Virus record (IMG/VR): IMGVR_UViG_3300009008_000022
Coordinates: 1-64,000 of that record
Strand: one strand, 5' to 3'
Source: a virus
DNA length: 64,000 nucleotides
Shown here in pieces: positions 41,384 through 48,621 of this stretch. The translations under genes and the position numbers were made by a program. Positions within the stretch are counted from its first letter, which is position 1; every line of letters begins with the position of its first letter. The notes beneath the pieces were generated by a model, which searched no databases, had not been told where the DNA came from, and saw only the letters and a list, made by a program, of their open reading frames with translations.

Positions 41384-41977
41384 ATGCCCCACCGATCCGA
41401 CAAAAAATGGTCCGCCTTGCTGGCAGAGGCGCGTGAGCTGGGGTTGCATTATCTCGGCAACGACATAGCCGAGCTGCGCAACATCGTGGACCAGGAGCGC
41501 GCGGTGCGCGAGGGCAAGCCTGACTGCTACAGCCAGAGCTACAGCCGGACAGACCCGCGGTGCGGACGGTGCGAGGCTTCGCAGGACTGCTCAGGGCTCA
41601 TGCTCCGGCCGCAAATCGGCCTGTTTGACGTGCCGGAAATGATCGGGTGCGACTGGTGCGACGGCGACCTGATCATGGAGCTGACAGACGACACCGGAGC
41701 GGTGATAGACCGCGCTTGCAGCTCGCCGGATTGCCATAACACGGCCCGTAACCAGCGCCGCCGCCGGACGGTGACAAAGTTTCTCAAGAGCAAGCCCACC
41801 GGCGCAGACCTGGCGGCGTTGCGCGAAGATCTCTGGGTAACGCTAGACAACCTGGCCGCGGTGCTGCAAGTGGACCGCGCCAGGCTTAAATCAGCCATTG
41901 CCAGGCCGGATGATCGGCTGAGCAAGGAAACGCGGGAGGCGTTTATAAAGTGGGTCAAGCGGACGACGATCTTATAA
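41384..41977 (+). CDS. hypothetical protein with CxxC clusters
   Basis: 197 residues. 'CYSQSYSRTDPRCGRCEASQDCSG' near residues 47-70 and 'CDWCDGDLIMEL...CSSPDCHNTARNQRRRRTVTKFL' later are two zinc-type clusters, followed by a helical tail with an HTH-like 'TLDNLAAVLQVDRARLKSAIAR'. DNA binding is plausible. The family is unknown to me. It lies between the ATPase and small genes of the replication block. Confidence 0.7.
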   Translation: MPHRSDKKWSALLAEARELGLHYLGNDIAELRNIVDQERAVREGKPDCYSQSYSRTDPRCGRCEASQDCSGLMLRPQIGLFDVPEMIGCDWCDGDLIMELTDDTGAVIDRACSSPDCHNTARNQRRRRTVTKFLKSKPTGADLAALREDLWVTLDNLAAVLQVDRARLKSAIARPDDRLSKETREAFIKWVKRTTIL

Positions 41978-42003
41978 TCACCCCAGGAATGGGGGAGGCA
42001 GAC

Positions 42004-42267
42004 GTGCTGAATTGGCTGGACGCTAAGCTGGCAGAGTTTGACGAGCTGGTAGACCGGCGGCCGGCCGATAACATGCCGATCAACGTCAACGCCGCGCGCT
42101 TGTGGCGCCACAAGATGATCCTGCTTTACGGTCGGATGGTGGGCGCGATTGAATCCCTGGCGACCTTTGGACACTTGGCGCCCAGGGCGGCCGAGATGAT
42201 GAACCACCGGATCAAGGGCGCGACGTACCGACACATAGCCCGACACCTAACAGGAGCGGATCAGTGA
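42004..42267 (+). CDS. small helical protein
   Basis: 87 residues from GTG at 42004, 5 nt after GGGGGAGG; the alternative ATG at 41989 lacks an SD. Helical throughout (VLNWLDAKLAEFDELVDRR, NAARLWRHKMILLYGRMVGAIES). It overlaps the next gene by 4 nt. Function unknown. Confidence 0.65.
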   Translation: MLNWLDAKLAEFDELVDRRPADNMPINVNAARLWRHKMILLYGRMVGAIESLATFGHLAPRAAEMMNHRIKGATYRHIARHLTGADQ

Positions 42268-42626
42268 GCAAGAAAAAGAGCGTGAGAAAGGCCAAGTGGC
42301 ACCGCCTGACTGAAATGGTCATGGTGGACGGCGAGATCGTGAGCGTGGGAGAGGATCAGGATCCCGTGCTGGTCAGCGAAAAGCTCTACACCGCGGACGG
42401 TGAGCCGGTGCTGCTCGTGGCGCGTGTGCCCATGGGCGCGGTGGCGCCGGGGCACCTGGAGATGCTGCGCCAGTTGATCAACGCCTCAATCAATGCCGAC
42501 GACGGGGTAGAAACCCTGATCACTGACTCCGCGGTGGAGATGATGAAGCTGGCGCCGATGAGCGACATTGACGCCAGGCGACTGATTGACCAGCTCCGGC
42601 GGCGCGAGCAAGAACAGGGCGCGTGA
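42264..42626 (+). CDS. hypothetical protein
   Basis: 120 residues from a GTG overlapping the previous stop. Basic start (MSKKKSVRKAKWHRL), central beta hairpins and a C-terminal helix rich in charged residues (DIDARRLIDQLRRREQEQ). No recognised family. Part of the coupled run of small genes 42.0-44.3 kb. Confidence 0.65.
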   Translation: MSKKKSVRKAKWHRLTEMVMVDGEIVSVGEDQDPVLVSEKLYTADGEPVLLVARVPMGAVAPGHLEMLRQLINASINADDGVETLITDSAVEMMKLAPMSDIDARRLIDQLRRREQEQGA

Positions 42627-42639
42627 TAGGATCGAACCA

Positions 42640-43122
42640 ATGACCGACGACAAAGACAACGTGCCTGTGCCGCCAGATCTTGAGCTGGACCCGAAAGAGG
42701 AAGCGGCAATCAAGGAAGCCCACCGGCTGTTTGAGCTGTGGCAGGAGCGCCGTGCGAAGCGTGAAAAGTCCGGCGTAAGGCTGCCACCTGGCGGTGCGGT
42801 GACGTGTCACCCGGTCGAGCTGGCCTATTGGGCGCTCAGGGTGGAACTACACGAGGAGCTGTGCTCTAAGCTCAACCTGCCAGGCCATGCGGTAAGCGTG
42901 GTGCTTGAGGCGAGCGGTAACGGCGTGGTTCCGCGGGTGGATTACCAGATCCCAAAGAGCTGGATCGCGCCGGCCGCGGCTGGAGATACCGAGGGTAAAA
43001 ACCGGGCGTATATCCAGCAGCAGACCGTCCTTCTCAGTGACCAGGCCAGCCGGATCTACAACCATCGGTTGCAGGAGCTTGGAAAGTGGCAGACGACAAC
43101 GGCGACGGCGACAAACGAGTAA
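42640..43122 (+). CDS. hypothetical protein
   Basis: 160 residues. Acidic N-terminus, then a helix-rich part (EEAAIKEAHRLFELWQERRAKREK) and a globular core (AVTCHPVELAYWALRVELHEELCSKLNLPGHAVSVVL). The end overlaps the next gene by 37 nt in another frame. No family recognised. Confidence 0.65.
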   Translation: MTDDKDNVPVPPDLELDPKEEAAIKEAHRLFELWQERRAKREKSGVRLPPGGAVTCHPVELAYWALRVELHEELCSKLNLPGHAVSVVLEASGNGVVPRVDYQIPKSWIAPAAAGDTEGKNRAYIQQQTVLLSDQASRIYNHRLQELGKWQTTTATATNE

Positions 43123-43793
43123 CTGTCACCCTGCCCGCGGCGCCGGAGAAAGAAACCGCCCTGGTGGACCGCGTAGCAGACCAGATCGAGGCGGTGGAGC
43201 CTGGCGACACCGAGGTGCACCTCGACGTGATGGTGCTCAGGGCGCAGATCGCTTACATGACGGATTCAGAGCGCCGGCCGCCGGACGCTTTCTACCCCGT
43301 GGTAGCGCGCCACATGACGATTACGGCCTACTACCACCGGGTAAGGGATGGTCGCTGGAGAGAGGCCAGGGAACAGCTCTGGGCCAGGGCGCAGCGCCGG
43401 TTGGTAGAGCGCCTGTCCGGCCAAGTGGTAGAGCAGCGCGTGCGGGAGATGGAACAGCTTACCAGCTTGCGGGAGCACTACCTGGACCTGATCACGCCGG
43501 ACGAGGTTGAAGTGGTAAACGAGGACACCGGCCTGGTGGAGCGCCACCGGCGATTCAAGGTCGAGCCCAAGTCGCTGGGGGAGGCGGTGCGGAGCTTCAA
43601 GGATCTGACCCTTCTGTTGGAAATGACCCGACGAAACGTGTTTGGCGAGCTGGATAACCACGTTCCCGCGGTGGAGATGCAAAACGCGGAGGAAGCCGGC
43701 GGTGCCGGGGACTACTTCTCCCAGGATGAGCTGGCAGAGTTGGCGCATGGGCTGCTCAAGCGCCGAAGTGGGCTGGACGATGGCAACAACTAA
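43086..43793 (+). CDS. helical DNA-packaging-type protein, possible small terminase
   Basis: 235 residues from a GTG. An N-terminal acidic part is followed by helices (FYPVVARHMTITAYYHRVRDGRWREAREQLWARAQRRLVERLSGQ), whose 'W..aReqlW' pattern is seen in some small terminase subunits, then 'SFKDLTLLLEMTRRNVFGELD'. No other small-terminase candidate is visible in the window. TerL is 10 kb downstream, which weakens the assignment. Also possible: an unrelated helical early protein. Confidence 0.4.
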   Translation: MADDNGDGDKRVTVTLPAAPEKETALVDRVADQIEAVEPGDTEVHLDVMVLRAQIAYMTDSERRPPDAFYPVVARHMTITAYYHRVRDGRWREAREQLWARAQRRLVERLSGQVVEQRVREMEQLTSLREHYLDLITPDEVEVVNEDTGLVERHRRFKVEPKSLGEAVRSFKDLTLLLEMTRRNVFGELDNHVPAVEMQNAEEAGGAGDYFSQDELAELAHGLLKRRSGLDDGNN

Positions 43794-43989
43794 CCAGGCC
43801 GGAGACATGGTGAGCTGTCAGCGGTGCGGCGTAGGTGGGCGCCTGTGGAGCGGGCCGTTCCTTCGCGGTGCGGCGGTGCGCGTTGAAACCGGAAATGACG
43901 CGCTGGTCATTCACCTGTGCTCAGGGTGCCGGGAGCGACTTTTCAACTGGCTTAACGGTGAGCAGAACGGCTACGGGATGGTGCACTAA
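43780..43989 (+). CDS. small zinc-ribbon protein
   Basis: 69 residues from the ATG at 43780; ATG 43807 or GTG 43810 are alternatives. C-QRC near the start and C-SGC near residue 56 form a zinc ribbon over a short beta segment (AAVRVETGNDALVIHLCSGCRERLFNWLNG). Function unknown. Confidence 0.6.
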   Translation: MATTNQAGDMVSCQRCGVGGRLWSGPFLRGAAVRVETGNDALVIHLCSGCRERLFNWLNGEQNGYGMVH

Positions 43990-43998
43990 TGGGGAGCC

Positions 43999-44325
43999 AT
44001 GCCGGTTGATAGGCCAGGGATAAACGAGCTGCTACCTGTCCGCCCCTGTACGGTGACGCGCAACCGCTGGCGGCGCCTGCTAACCACCATGGGGCCAAAC
44101 TGGACGCCGCTTAAAAAGCGCCTGCATCACCGCACGGTCTGGGCGCTGAAACGGCACGGATTGATAGAGTACAAGTCCGGCTACCACTTGGTAATGGTAC
44201 GCCTAACCCCGCGCGGGGTAGCAGTACGGGACCGCTGGCTAGAACTTGATGCCTGGCGGTTAGACAAGCGCATGAAACGAAAGTATCCAGGCCGGGAGAA
44301 CAGAAGGCCGAAGATTCAAATCTGA
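43999..44325 (+). CDS. winged-helix DNA-binding protein
   Basis: 108 residues, basic (many Arg/Lys). 'PCTVTRNRWRRLLTTM...LKKRLHHRTVWALKRHGLIEYKSGYHLVMVRLTPRGVAVRDRW' fits a winged helix: helices, then a two-strand wing and the usual 'LT..G' turn. It directly precedes the sliding-clamp gene and might regulate it or replication; inferred. Confidence 0.65.
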   Translation: MPVDRPGINELLPVRPCTVTRNRWRRLLTTMGPNWTPLKKRLHHRTVWALKRHGLIEYKSGYHLVMVRLTPRGVAVRDRWLELDAWRLDKRMKRKYPGRENRRPKIQI

Positions 44326-44350
44326 AGTGATAAAACTGGAGGGCGCCAAA

Positions 44351-45436
44351 ATGACTGTACTTTCCGATGCCGTGAAACTCGCGGCTACGTTTTCTGACAC
44401 GAAAAGCCCACACGAGGGATACCGCGGCGTGCAGCTCCGGCCGGATGGCCTGTCGGCTATTTGCAACGGCCGCGCGGTGACGGTGCGGCTGGACTTGGGA
44501 GAGGTGGAGGGCGTAGCCAACGCGACCGATCTCAAGCGCGCGGTGTCCGCCCTGGGCGACGACGTAGAGCTAGAGGTTGACGGCAACATGCTGTCGGTCA
44601 TTCGCGACGGTGGGCGCGGTGTGCTGTCTCTGCCCCTGCTGTCTCTGGCTCATGCGGTCAAGGTGCCGGAGCCGCCGGAGGATGCGACCTGGCACGAGGT
44701 GGAAGGGTGGGAGGCGGTCAAGCGCGCCTCGTGGTGCACAGGGTCCGACGTTAGCCGCCCCTGGCTTTGCGCGGTGCACCTTAGCCCGCTGGGCTGGGTT
44801 GAGGCGACAGACGGCCACGCGGGCGTGCGGGTGCGACTCGGTGACGTGCTGGAGGACAGCGGCGAAGTGGTGGCGGACCTGTCCAGCGTGTTTGGCTCTG
44901 GGATCTTGGTCCGGCCGGACGTGCTAGGCGGTGGGGAGTCGAGCAAGGCGCAGATCACGAGGGAGAAAGATTGGCTATTCGTGCGCGGCCTGGGCGACGG
45001 CGGTGTGAGGGGAATCAAGGTGGTGGACAGCAAGTTCCCGGCGGTCCAGCGCGTGTTTGAGGATCCGCGCGACTATCCCACCGTGAGCGTTGATCCCGCG
45101 GAGCTGCTAGACGTGGCGCGGGAGGCCGCGGTGGTGGGCGGCCCGGTGTCGCTGGGGTTGGAGGCGGGCATGGACATTTTGCACGTCGAATGCGAGGGGC
45201 CAGGGACCGAGGCGGGGCATTACAAGGGCGAGGTTGGCGTGGTGGGCATGGCCGGAGATCACGAATTGGGGTGGGTTGCCCTGGAATCGCGCCTGCTGAT
45301 CTCGGCTATCCAGGCGGCCGGAGAGGAAGTGATCAGGGTGGGCTTTAAGCTGGTGCCCAACGGATCACTTGAGCCGGTTTATCTGTCAGACGACAGCGGC
45401 GAATATGAGGCCGTGATCATGCCGATGAGAATGTAA
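44351..45436 (+). CDS. DNA polymerase sliding clamp (DnaN/beta-clamp-like)
   Basis: 361 residues, the size of bacterial DnaN (about 366). Recognisable clamp features: 'ATDLKRAVSALGDDVELEVDGNMLSV', 'LSLPLLSLAHAV', a middle 'LSPLGWVEATDGHAGVRV', 'KVVDSKFPAVQRVF', a third-domain 'VSVDPAELLDVAREAA', and the terminal 'AVIMPMRM', which mirrors the DnaN end VVMPMRL. The leader GGAGGGCGCC gives the start. Phages with their own clamp but no polymerase nearby may recruit host Pol III or other clamp-binding proteins. Confidence 0.85.
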   Translation: MTVLSDAVKLAATFSDTKSPHEGYRGVQLRPDGLSAICNGRAVTVRLDLGEVEGVANATDLKRAVSALGDDVELEVDGNMLSVIRDGGRGVLSLPLLSLAHAVKVPEPPEDATWHEVEGWEAVKRASWCTGSDVSRPWLCAVHLSPLGWVEATDGHAGVRVRLGDVLEDSGEVVADLSSVFGSGILVRPDVLGGGESSKAQITREKDWLFVRGLGDGGVRGIKVVDSKFPAVQRVFEDPRDYPTVSVDPAELLDVAREAAVVGGPVSLGLEAGMDILHVECEGPGTEAGHYKGEVGVVGMAGDHELGWVALESRLLISAIQAAGEEVIRVGFKLVPNGSLEPVYLSDDSGEYEAVIMPMRM

Positions 45437-45438
45437 CC

Positions 45439-46002
45439 ATGGGCGCTCAATACCAGTGGAACAAAGAGGTGCGGGGGATGCTCGTTAATTGGGACACGAT
45501 AGCGGCGCCCGCGTTGGGGAAGTTGCCCGCGGTGGTGGTGAAAGCGGGGGAGTTTGAAAGGATGCGTCCGGCCGTGTGGATGCACCACGACGGCCGGAGG
45601 CCAGAGTACGAAATAAGCCCACCGATGGCTGACACGGCGTGGGCTTTGGCGAAGTGCCAAGGATCGCAGGTTTTGCTGTCAATCGTTATGGGCTACGCCT
45701 ACGGCAGAAGGCACAGCCACAGCCGTTCTCCCGTGTGGCGCAAACTCCAGATTGGCGCGTCCGCGGCCTGGGAGCGGGACCAGCGGCAATCTCCCGCGGG
45801 GCATGTGGCCTGGTACTGGAACGGTAACGCGCGTCATGTTCTGCCCCCTGTCCCTGGTTTGCGGTCGGAGTCTTACAAGCTGGAGACTGATCCCATGGTT
45901 GCCTATGCCGATGCCGTGGCCGCCGCGGTGCGCTATTGGGAGGGCGTGCTCAGCGAATACAGGATCGAGCTGGGGCCGAGCGCAGCAAAGGAACTGGTGT
46001 AA
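45439..46002 (+). CDS. hypothetical protein
   Basis: 187 residues, starts 3 nt after the clamp stop. Trp-rich with a 'MADTAWALAKCQGSQVLLSIVMGYAYGRRHSHSRSPVWRKLQIGASAAWERDQRQSP' middle. No domain recognised. Close coupling to the clamp suggests a replication-associated role, but nothing in the sequence shows one. Confidence 0.65.
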   Translation: MGAQYQWNKEVRGMLVNWDTIAAPALGKLPAVVVKAGEFERMRPAVWMHHDGRRPEYEISPPMADTAWALAKCQGSQVLLSIVMGYAYGRRHSHSRSPVWRKLQIGASAAWERDQRQSPAGHVAWYWNGNARHVLPPVPGLRSESYKLETDPMVAYADAVAAAVRYWEGVLSEYRIELGPSAAKELV

Positions 46003-46004
46003 CC

Positions 46005-46550
46005 ATGGGCTTTCCAATAGTCGAAGGGCCGGAGGTGGAGCTGGTGCCCATGGAGCTGTTCCAGGCCGCCATGGTGGGCGTTTACCGCCGCCTGGACGCC
46101 ATGCGCAAGAATCGAAAGGACAAGGAACGGGACGCCGGCAAGTGTGACCATCTGTCGTTCTGGCAAAACGAGATCGAAGGGGCCGCGGGCGAGGCCGTGG
46201 TATCCAAGTACCTGGGCCTGTATTGGAGCGGTTCCCCTGGCGAGCTGTTCAAGCCGGACGCTGGCGGTTGCGAGGTTAAAACCACGCCGTATGAGTACGG
46301 CCGCCTGCTGATCAGGGACCGTGAAGCGAAGGAACGGCCGGACAAGATCCAAAAGCCGTGGATTCTGGTGACTGGCGGCTATGGCAGGTATGTAATCCGC
46401 GGCTGGCTCTGGCCCGAGCCGTATGTATCGGAGGGCAAGAGCAGCCCGTACTGGTGCGCGCCGGACGGCGTACAGTATTGCTGGGCGCTACCTCAAGACA
46501 AACTCAGCCCGATCTCCGAGCTGCCGAAAGACGAAACCCTGGTGCTGTGA
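46005..46550 (+). CDS. PD-(D/E)XK nuclease-like protein
   Basis: 181 residues from the ATG at 46005. 'EIEGAAGEAVVSKYLGLYW', then 'FKPDAGGCEVKTTPYEYGRLLI' with D85, E90 and K92, and a later 'PWILVTGGYGRYVIRGWLW' strand pair are the features of restriction-endonuclease-like phage nucleases. Substrate unknown. Its stop overlaps the next start. Confidence 0.75.
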   Translation: MGFPIVEGPEVELVPMELFQAAMVGVYRRLDAMRKNRKDKERDAGKCDHLSFWQNEIEGAAGEAVVSKYLGLYWSGSPGELFKPDAGGCEVKTTPYEYGRLLIRDREAKERPDKIQKPWILVTGGYGRYVIRGWLWPEPYVSEGKSSPYWCAPDGVQYCWALPQDKLSPISELPKDETLVL

Positions 46551-46789
46551 TGCCTCGTTACCTCGTGTCAATTCAACCCGAATACAGCTTGGATCCAGAG
46601 GACGCCTTACACGTCACGATCAAGACGGTGGACCTGGGCAACAAGTGGACCGCTTACCATGTAAGCCCCGAGGGGGAGGTGGGCTGGCGTGCGTTTGGAA
46701 AGACAGAGGCAGAGGCGGTGCTGGATCTGCTCCGGCGGGATGAGATACCCGACGTTCCCGAGCTGCCCACCGGTGAGTGGCCGGGATGA
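46550..46789 (+). CDS. small hypothetical protein
   Basis: 79 residues, beta-type N-terminus (RYLVSIQPEYSLDPEDALHVTIKTVDLGNKWTAYHVSPEGEVGW) and a helix with 'AEAVLDLLRRDE'. ATG overlaps the nuclease stop; stop overlaps the RlpA-like gene. Function unknown. Confidence 0.65.
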   Translation: MPRYLVSIQPEYSLDPEDALHVTIKTVDLGNKWTAYHVSPEGEVGWRAFGKTEAEAVLDLLRRDEIPDVPELPTGEWPG

Positions 46790-47280
46790 GCACGCTACAG
46801 CTCGTGCTGATTCTGGCGCTGGCCCTGGCCCAACCTGCCAGGCCGGTGGACACCGGAATAGCGAGCTTGTATCGCCCCTGGCGCAAGGGTCCGCTTGTTC
46901 CCTACGCGAGCTATCCAGGCCGGCCGAAAGTGGCGCCGAAGCCAAGCGATCTAGTCTGTGCTGCTCGCTACCGCTACGGCCGCCACCGGATCAGGTTTGG
47001 CACGGTGCTGCGCCTCGTGAGCGTGACCAGGGCGGGCAAGGTGCGCGGGATAGGGCTTTGCATGGTGCTGGATCGCGGCCCCTACGGCACTTGTGAGCCG
47101 TCGCCAGGCCACAAGGGGCGAAGGTGCCCAGAGGGGTATAAATGGGGCGTGAACGTCAAAGCGGCGCCGCCTGGTGGGTGGTATCGCGGCGTGGTGGACG
47201 CAACGCCGGACGTGCACAAAATGATGCGCAGCTCCGGCTGGACGCGCGTTAGAATGGAAATTCTCAAGGCGGGAAAATGA
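46786..47280 (+). CDS. secreted RlpA-like double-psi beta-barrel protein
   Basis: 164 residues from the ATG overlapping the previous stop. Residues 1-19 are a short signal peptide (LQLVLILALALAQPA). The mature part has the RlpA/expansin barrel pattern: GIASLY at the start, 'RIRFGTVLRLVSV', 'GIGLCMVLDRGPYG' (96-101) and 'VVDATPDVHKMM' with D138. Five cysteines may form periplasmic disulphides. RlpA-type barrels act on naked glycan strands or bind peptidoglycan, so this may assist lysis or wall access. It stands a few genes ahead of the endolysin. Confidence 0.75.
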   Translation: MSTLQLVLILALALAQPARPVDTGIASLYRPWRKGPLVPYASYPGRPKVAPKPSDLVCAARYRYGRHRIRFGTVLRLVSVTRAGKVRGIGLCMVLDRGPYGTCEPSPGHKGRRCPEGYKWGVNVKAAPPGGWYRGVVDATPDVHKMMRSSGWTRVRMEILKAGK

Positions 47281-47414
47281 ACGGCGTTACCTGGCATTGG
47301 TCAAACGTAAATCAGGCGTGGTTGATCCTGTGGAACGAAACCCTGTTGGCGGTCAAGAACACGGCAGCGGAGCGCGACGATTACTTGCGCGAGCTGGGGA
47401 TCGAGTCCCGGTGA
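47277..47414 (+). CDS. 45-residue protein
   Basis: Starts with ATGA overlap on the RlpA-like stop and ends with GTGA overlap into the next small gene. Sequence MNGVTWHWSNVNQAWLILW continues with a charged helix (AAERDDYLRELGIESR). The first 20 residues are aromatic and amphipathic but not a transmembrane helix. Translational coupling on both sides argues that it is real. Confidence 0.5.
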   Translation: MNGVTWHWSNVNQAWLILWNETLLAVKNTAAERDDYLRELGIESR

Positions 47415-47542
47415 GCTGGCGACTGTCAATCAGTGGGCCTTACCGGCGGCAAGGTTGCAGTCCGGCCGCGGCAAGCAGGGCCGCCGCGGTGTGTCTCGCC
47501 CTGGCCGCCATGATCGCGCTGTACTGGTGCGGGGGAGGATGA
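47411..47542 (+). CDS. 43-residue membrane peptide
   Basis: GTG start overlapping the preceding stop. A basic N-terminal half (SWRLSISGPYRRQGC) is followed by a single hydrophobic helix near the C-terminus (AAAVCLALAAMIALYWCGGG). This topology is like that of small holin-associated or signal-anchor peptides. Its place after the RlpA-like protein suggests an envelope role. Confidence 0.45.
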   Translation: MSWRLSISGPYRRQGCSPAAASRAAAVCLALAAMIALYWCGGG

Positions 47543-47544
47543 AA

Positions 47545-48087
47545 ATGGTTCTGTACTTCATTGGCAACGCAGCTCAGTTTGACCTGTTAGACGCCATGGC
47601 AAAGGGGCTGTTCAAGCCAGGAGAAAAGCAAGTCTGGGGCGCGCGGTGCCTTGAGGTGGAGCCGAGCCATAAGAAGGCAATGATCGGCTACGGGATGCTC
47701 CTGGGCTTCACCGTGACGGATGAGGCCGGAGATCTGCTGACCGACGCCGGCCACCCCATGTGGCGCAGCAAGCTCGACGAGAGCCCGTCCGAGGGCAAGT
47801 GCAAGTGCTCCGGGTGCTCCCAATTTGAGGCGCCCGCTATCGGGTACGGCGAAGGCGAGCCGCCCGATGAGGTGGTGGAGGTGTCTTATGCGGTTATGGA
47901 TCTATTGCGGAGCATGGACACTCCCTACGACGTTGGAATCAGCGCGCTGCTTTCGATTGTCGTTACCGCGCTTGCCAGGCCAGGACACACCCCCGAGCTG
48001 GTTCAACAGCTCCACGATGCGATTGATCGGGCGTTTGATGAGGCCGCCCCATGCCACCCCGCGCGGCCTGCCGGTGAAGCGAACTAG
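47545..48087 (+). CDS. hypothetical protein
   Basis: 180 residues from the ATG at 47545, 6 nt behind GGGGGAGG (ATG 47539 is too close to the SD). Alpha/beta; a CKCSGCSQFE knuckle near residue 85 and a helical C-terminal half (VMDLLRSMDTPYDVGISALLSIVVTALA). No family recognised. Confidence 0.6.
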   Translation: MVLYFIGNAAQFDLLDAMAKGLFKPGEKQVWGARCLEVEPSHKKAMIGYGMLLGFTVTDEAGDLLTDAGHPMWRSKLDESPSEGKCKCSGCSQFEAPAIGYGEGEPPDEVVEVSYAVMDLLRSMDTPYDVGISALLSIVVTALARPGHTPELVQQLHDAIDRAFDEAAPCHPARPAGEAN

Positions 48088-48331
48088 GTTTAGCGGTACG
48101 CCGGCCGGGTCCATGGTGGACTCGCACCAGCCAAAGCTAGACCTGGACCCGTTCATGCGACGGGTACGCCGGTTGATCGGGTGGGCTATCCTGAAAGGCG
48201 CCACGCCGCATAGCTGCATTCTCGCCCTGGACGGAGTGCGCGCCGAGCTGGAGAAAATGAACTGGCATTACAAGAGCAGATCCGCCGCGGTGGCGGACCT
48301 GCAATCCCACGACTGGCGCCGTCGCGCTTGA
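48038..48331 (+). CDS. small basic protein
   Basis: 97 residues from ATG 48038 inside the end of the previous gene; ATG 48113 is an alternative. Basic and helical (FMRRVRRLIGWAILKGATPHSCILALDGVRAELEKMNWHY). The overlap of 50 nt is unusual here, so the shorter form may be right. Function unknown. Confidence 0.5.
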   Translation: MRPPHATPRGLPVKRTRFSGTPAGSMVDSHQPKLDLDPFMRRVRRLIGWAILKGATPHSCILALDGVRAELEKMNWHYKSRSAAVADLQSHDWRRRA

Positions 48332-48375
48332 CAGCAAATCACAGCCGATCAAATGTAGTCGCTGTAAATAACAGC
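48328..48375 (+). promoter_or_regulatory. promoter/operator region before the lysis operon
   Basis: TTGACA (48328-48333) overlaps the previous stop; a 17-nt spacer leads to a poor -10 (AAATGT), so an activator may be needed. The minus strand of 48330-48346 reads GCTGTGATTTGCTGTCA, a direct repeat with 10-bp period resembling the early operators. Downstream, GCTGTaaataACAGC (48361-48375) is a perfect dyad. Confidence 0.45.
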
Positions 48376-48386
48376 GGAGATAGACC

Positions 48387-48620
48387 ATGGCAATGCTCAG
48401 CCTCACCCCGACACAGCTCGCACTTCTGGAAACCCTGGACGGCCGCCGGCTGACCCACTACAAGGATGCTGCTATCGCCATCGGCAAGGACAACGGCCCG
48501 GTTATGCGGTCGCTGCGCAGCCTGGAGGACAAGGGGCTGGCCGTCGCCAACGCCGCGGGTGACAGCTTCAAGCGCACGTCCGCCGGAAGCTCCGAGATCA
48601 AGGTGCGGCTGCATAACTAG
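48387..48620 (+). CDS. winged-helix regulator
   Basis: 77 residues. 'LTPTQLALLETLDGRRLTHYKDAAIAIGKDNGPVMRSLRSLEDKGLAVANAAGDSFKRTSAG' is a MarR/ArsR-like winged helix: three helices and a wing. It stands first behind a promoter/operator-like region and before the lysis genes, so it may control late or lysis transcription. Confidence 0.7.
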   Translation: MAMLSLTPTQLALLETLDGRRLTHYKDAAIAIGKDNGPVMRSLRSLEDKGLAVANAAGDSFKRTSAGSSEIKVRLHN

Positions 48621-48621
48621 C

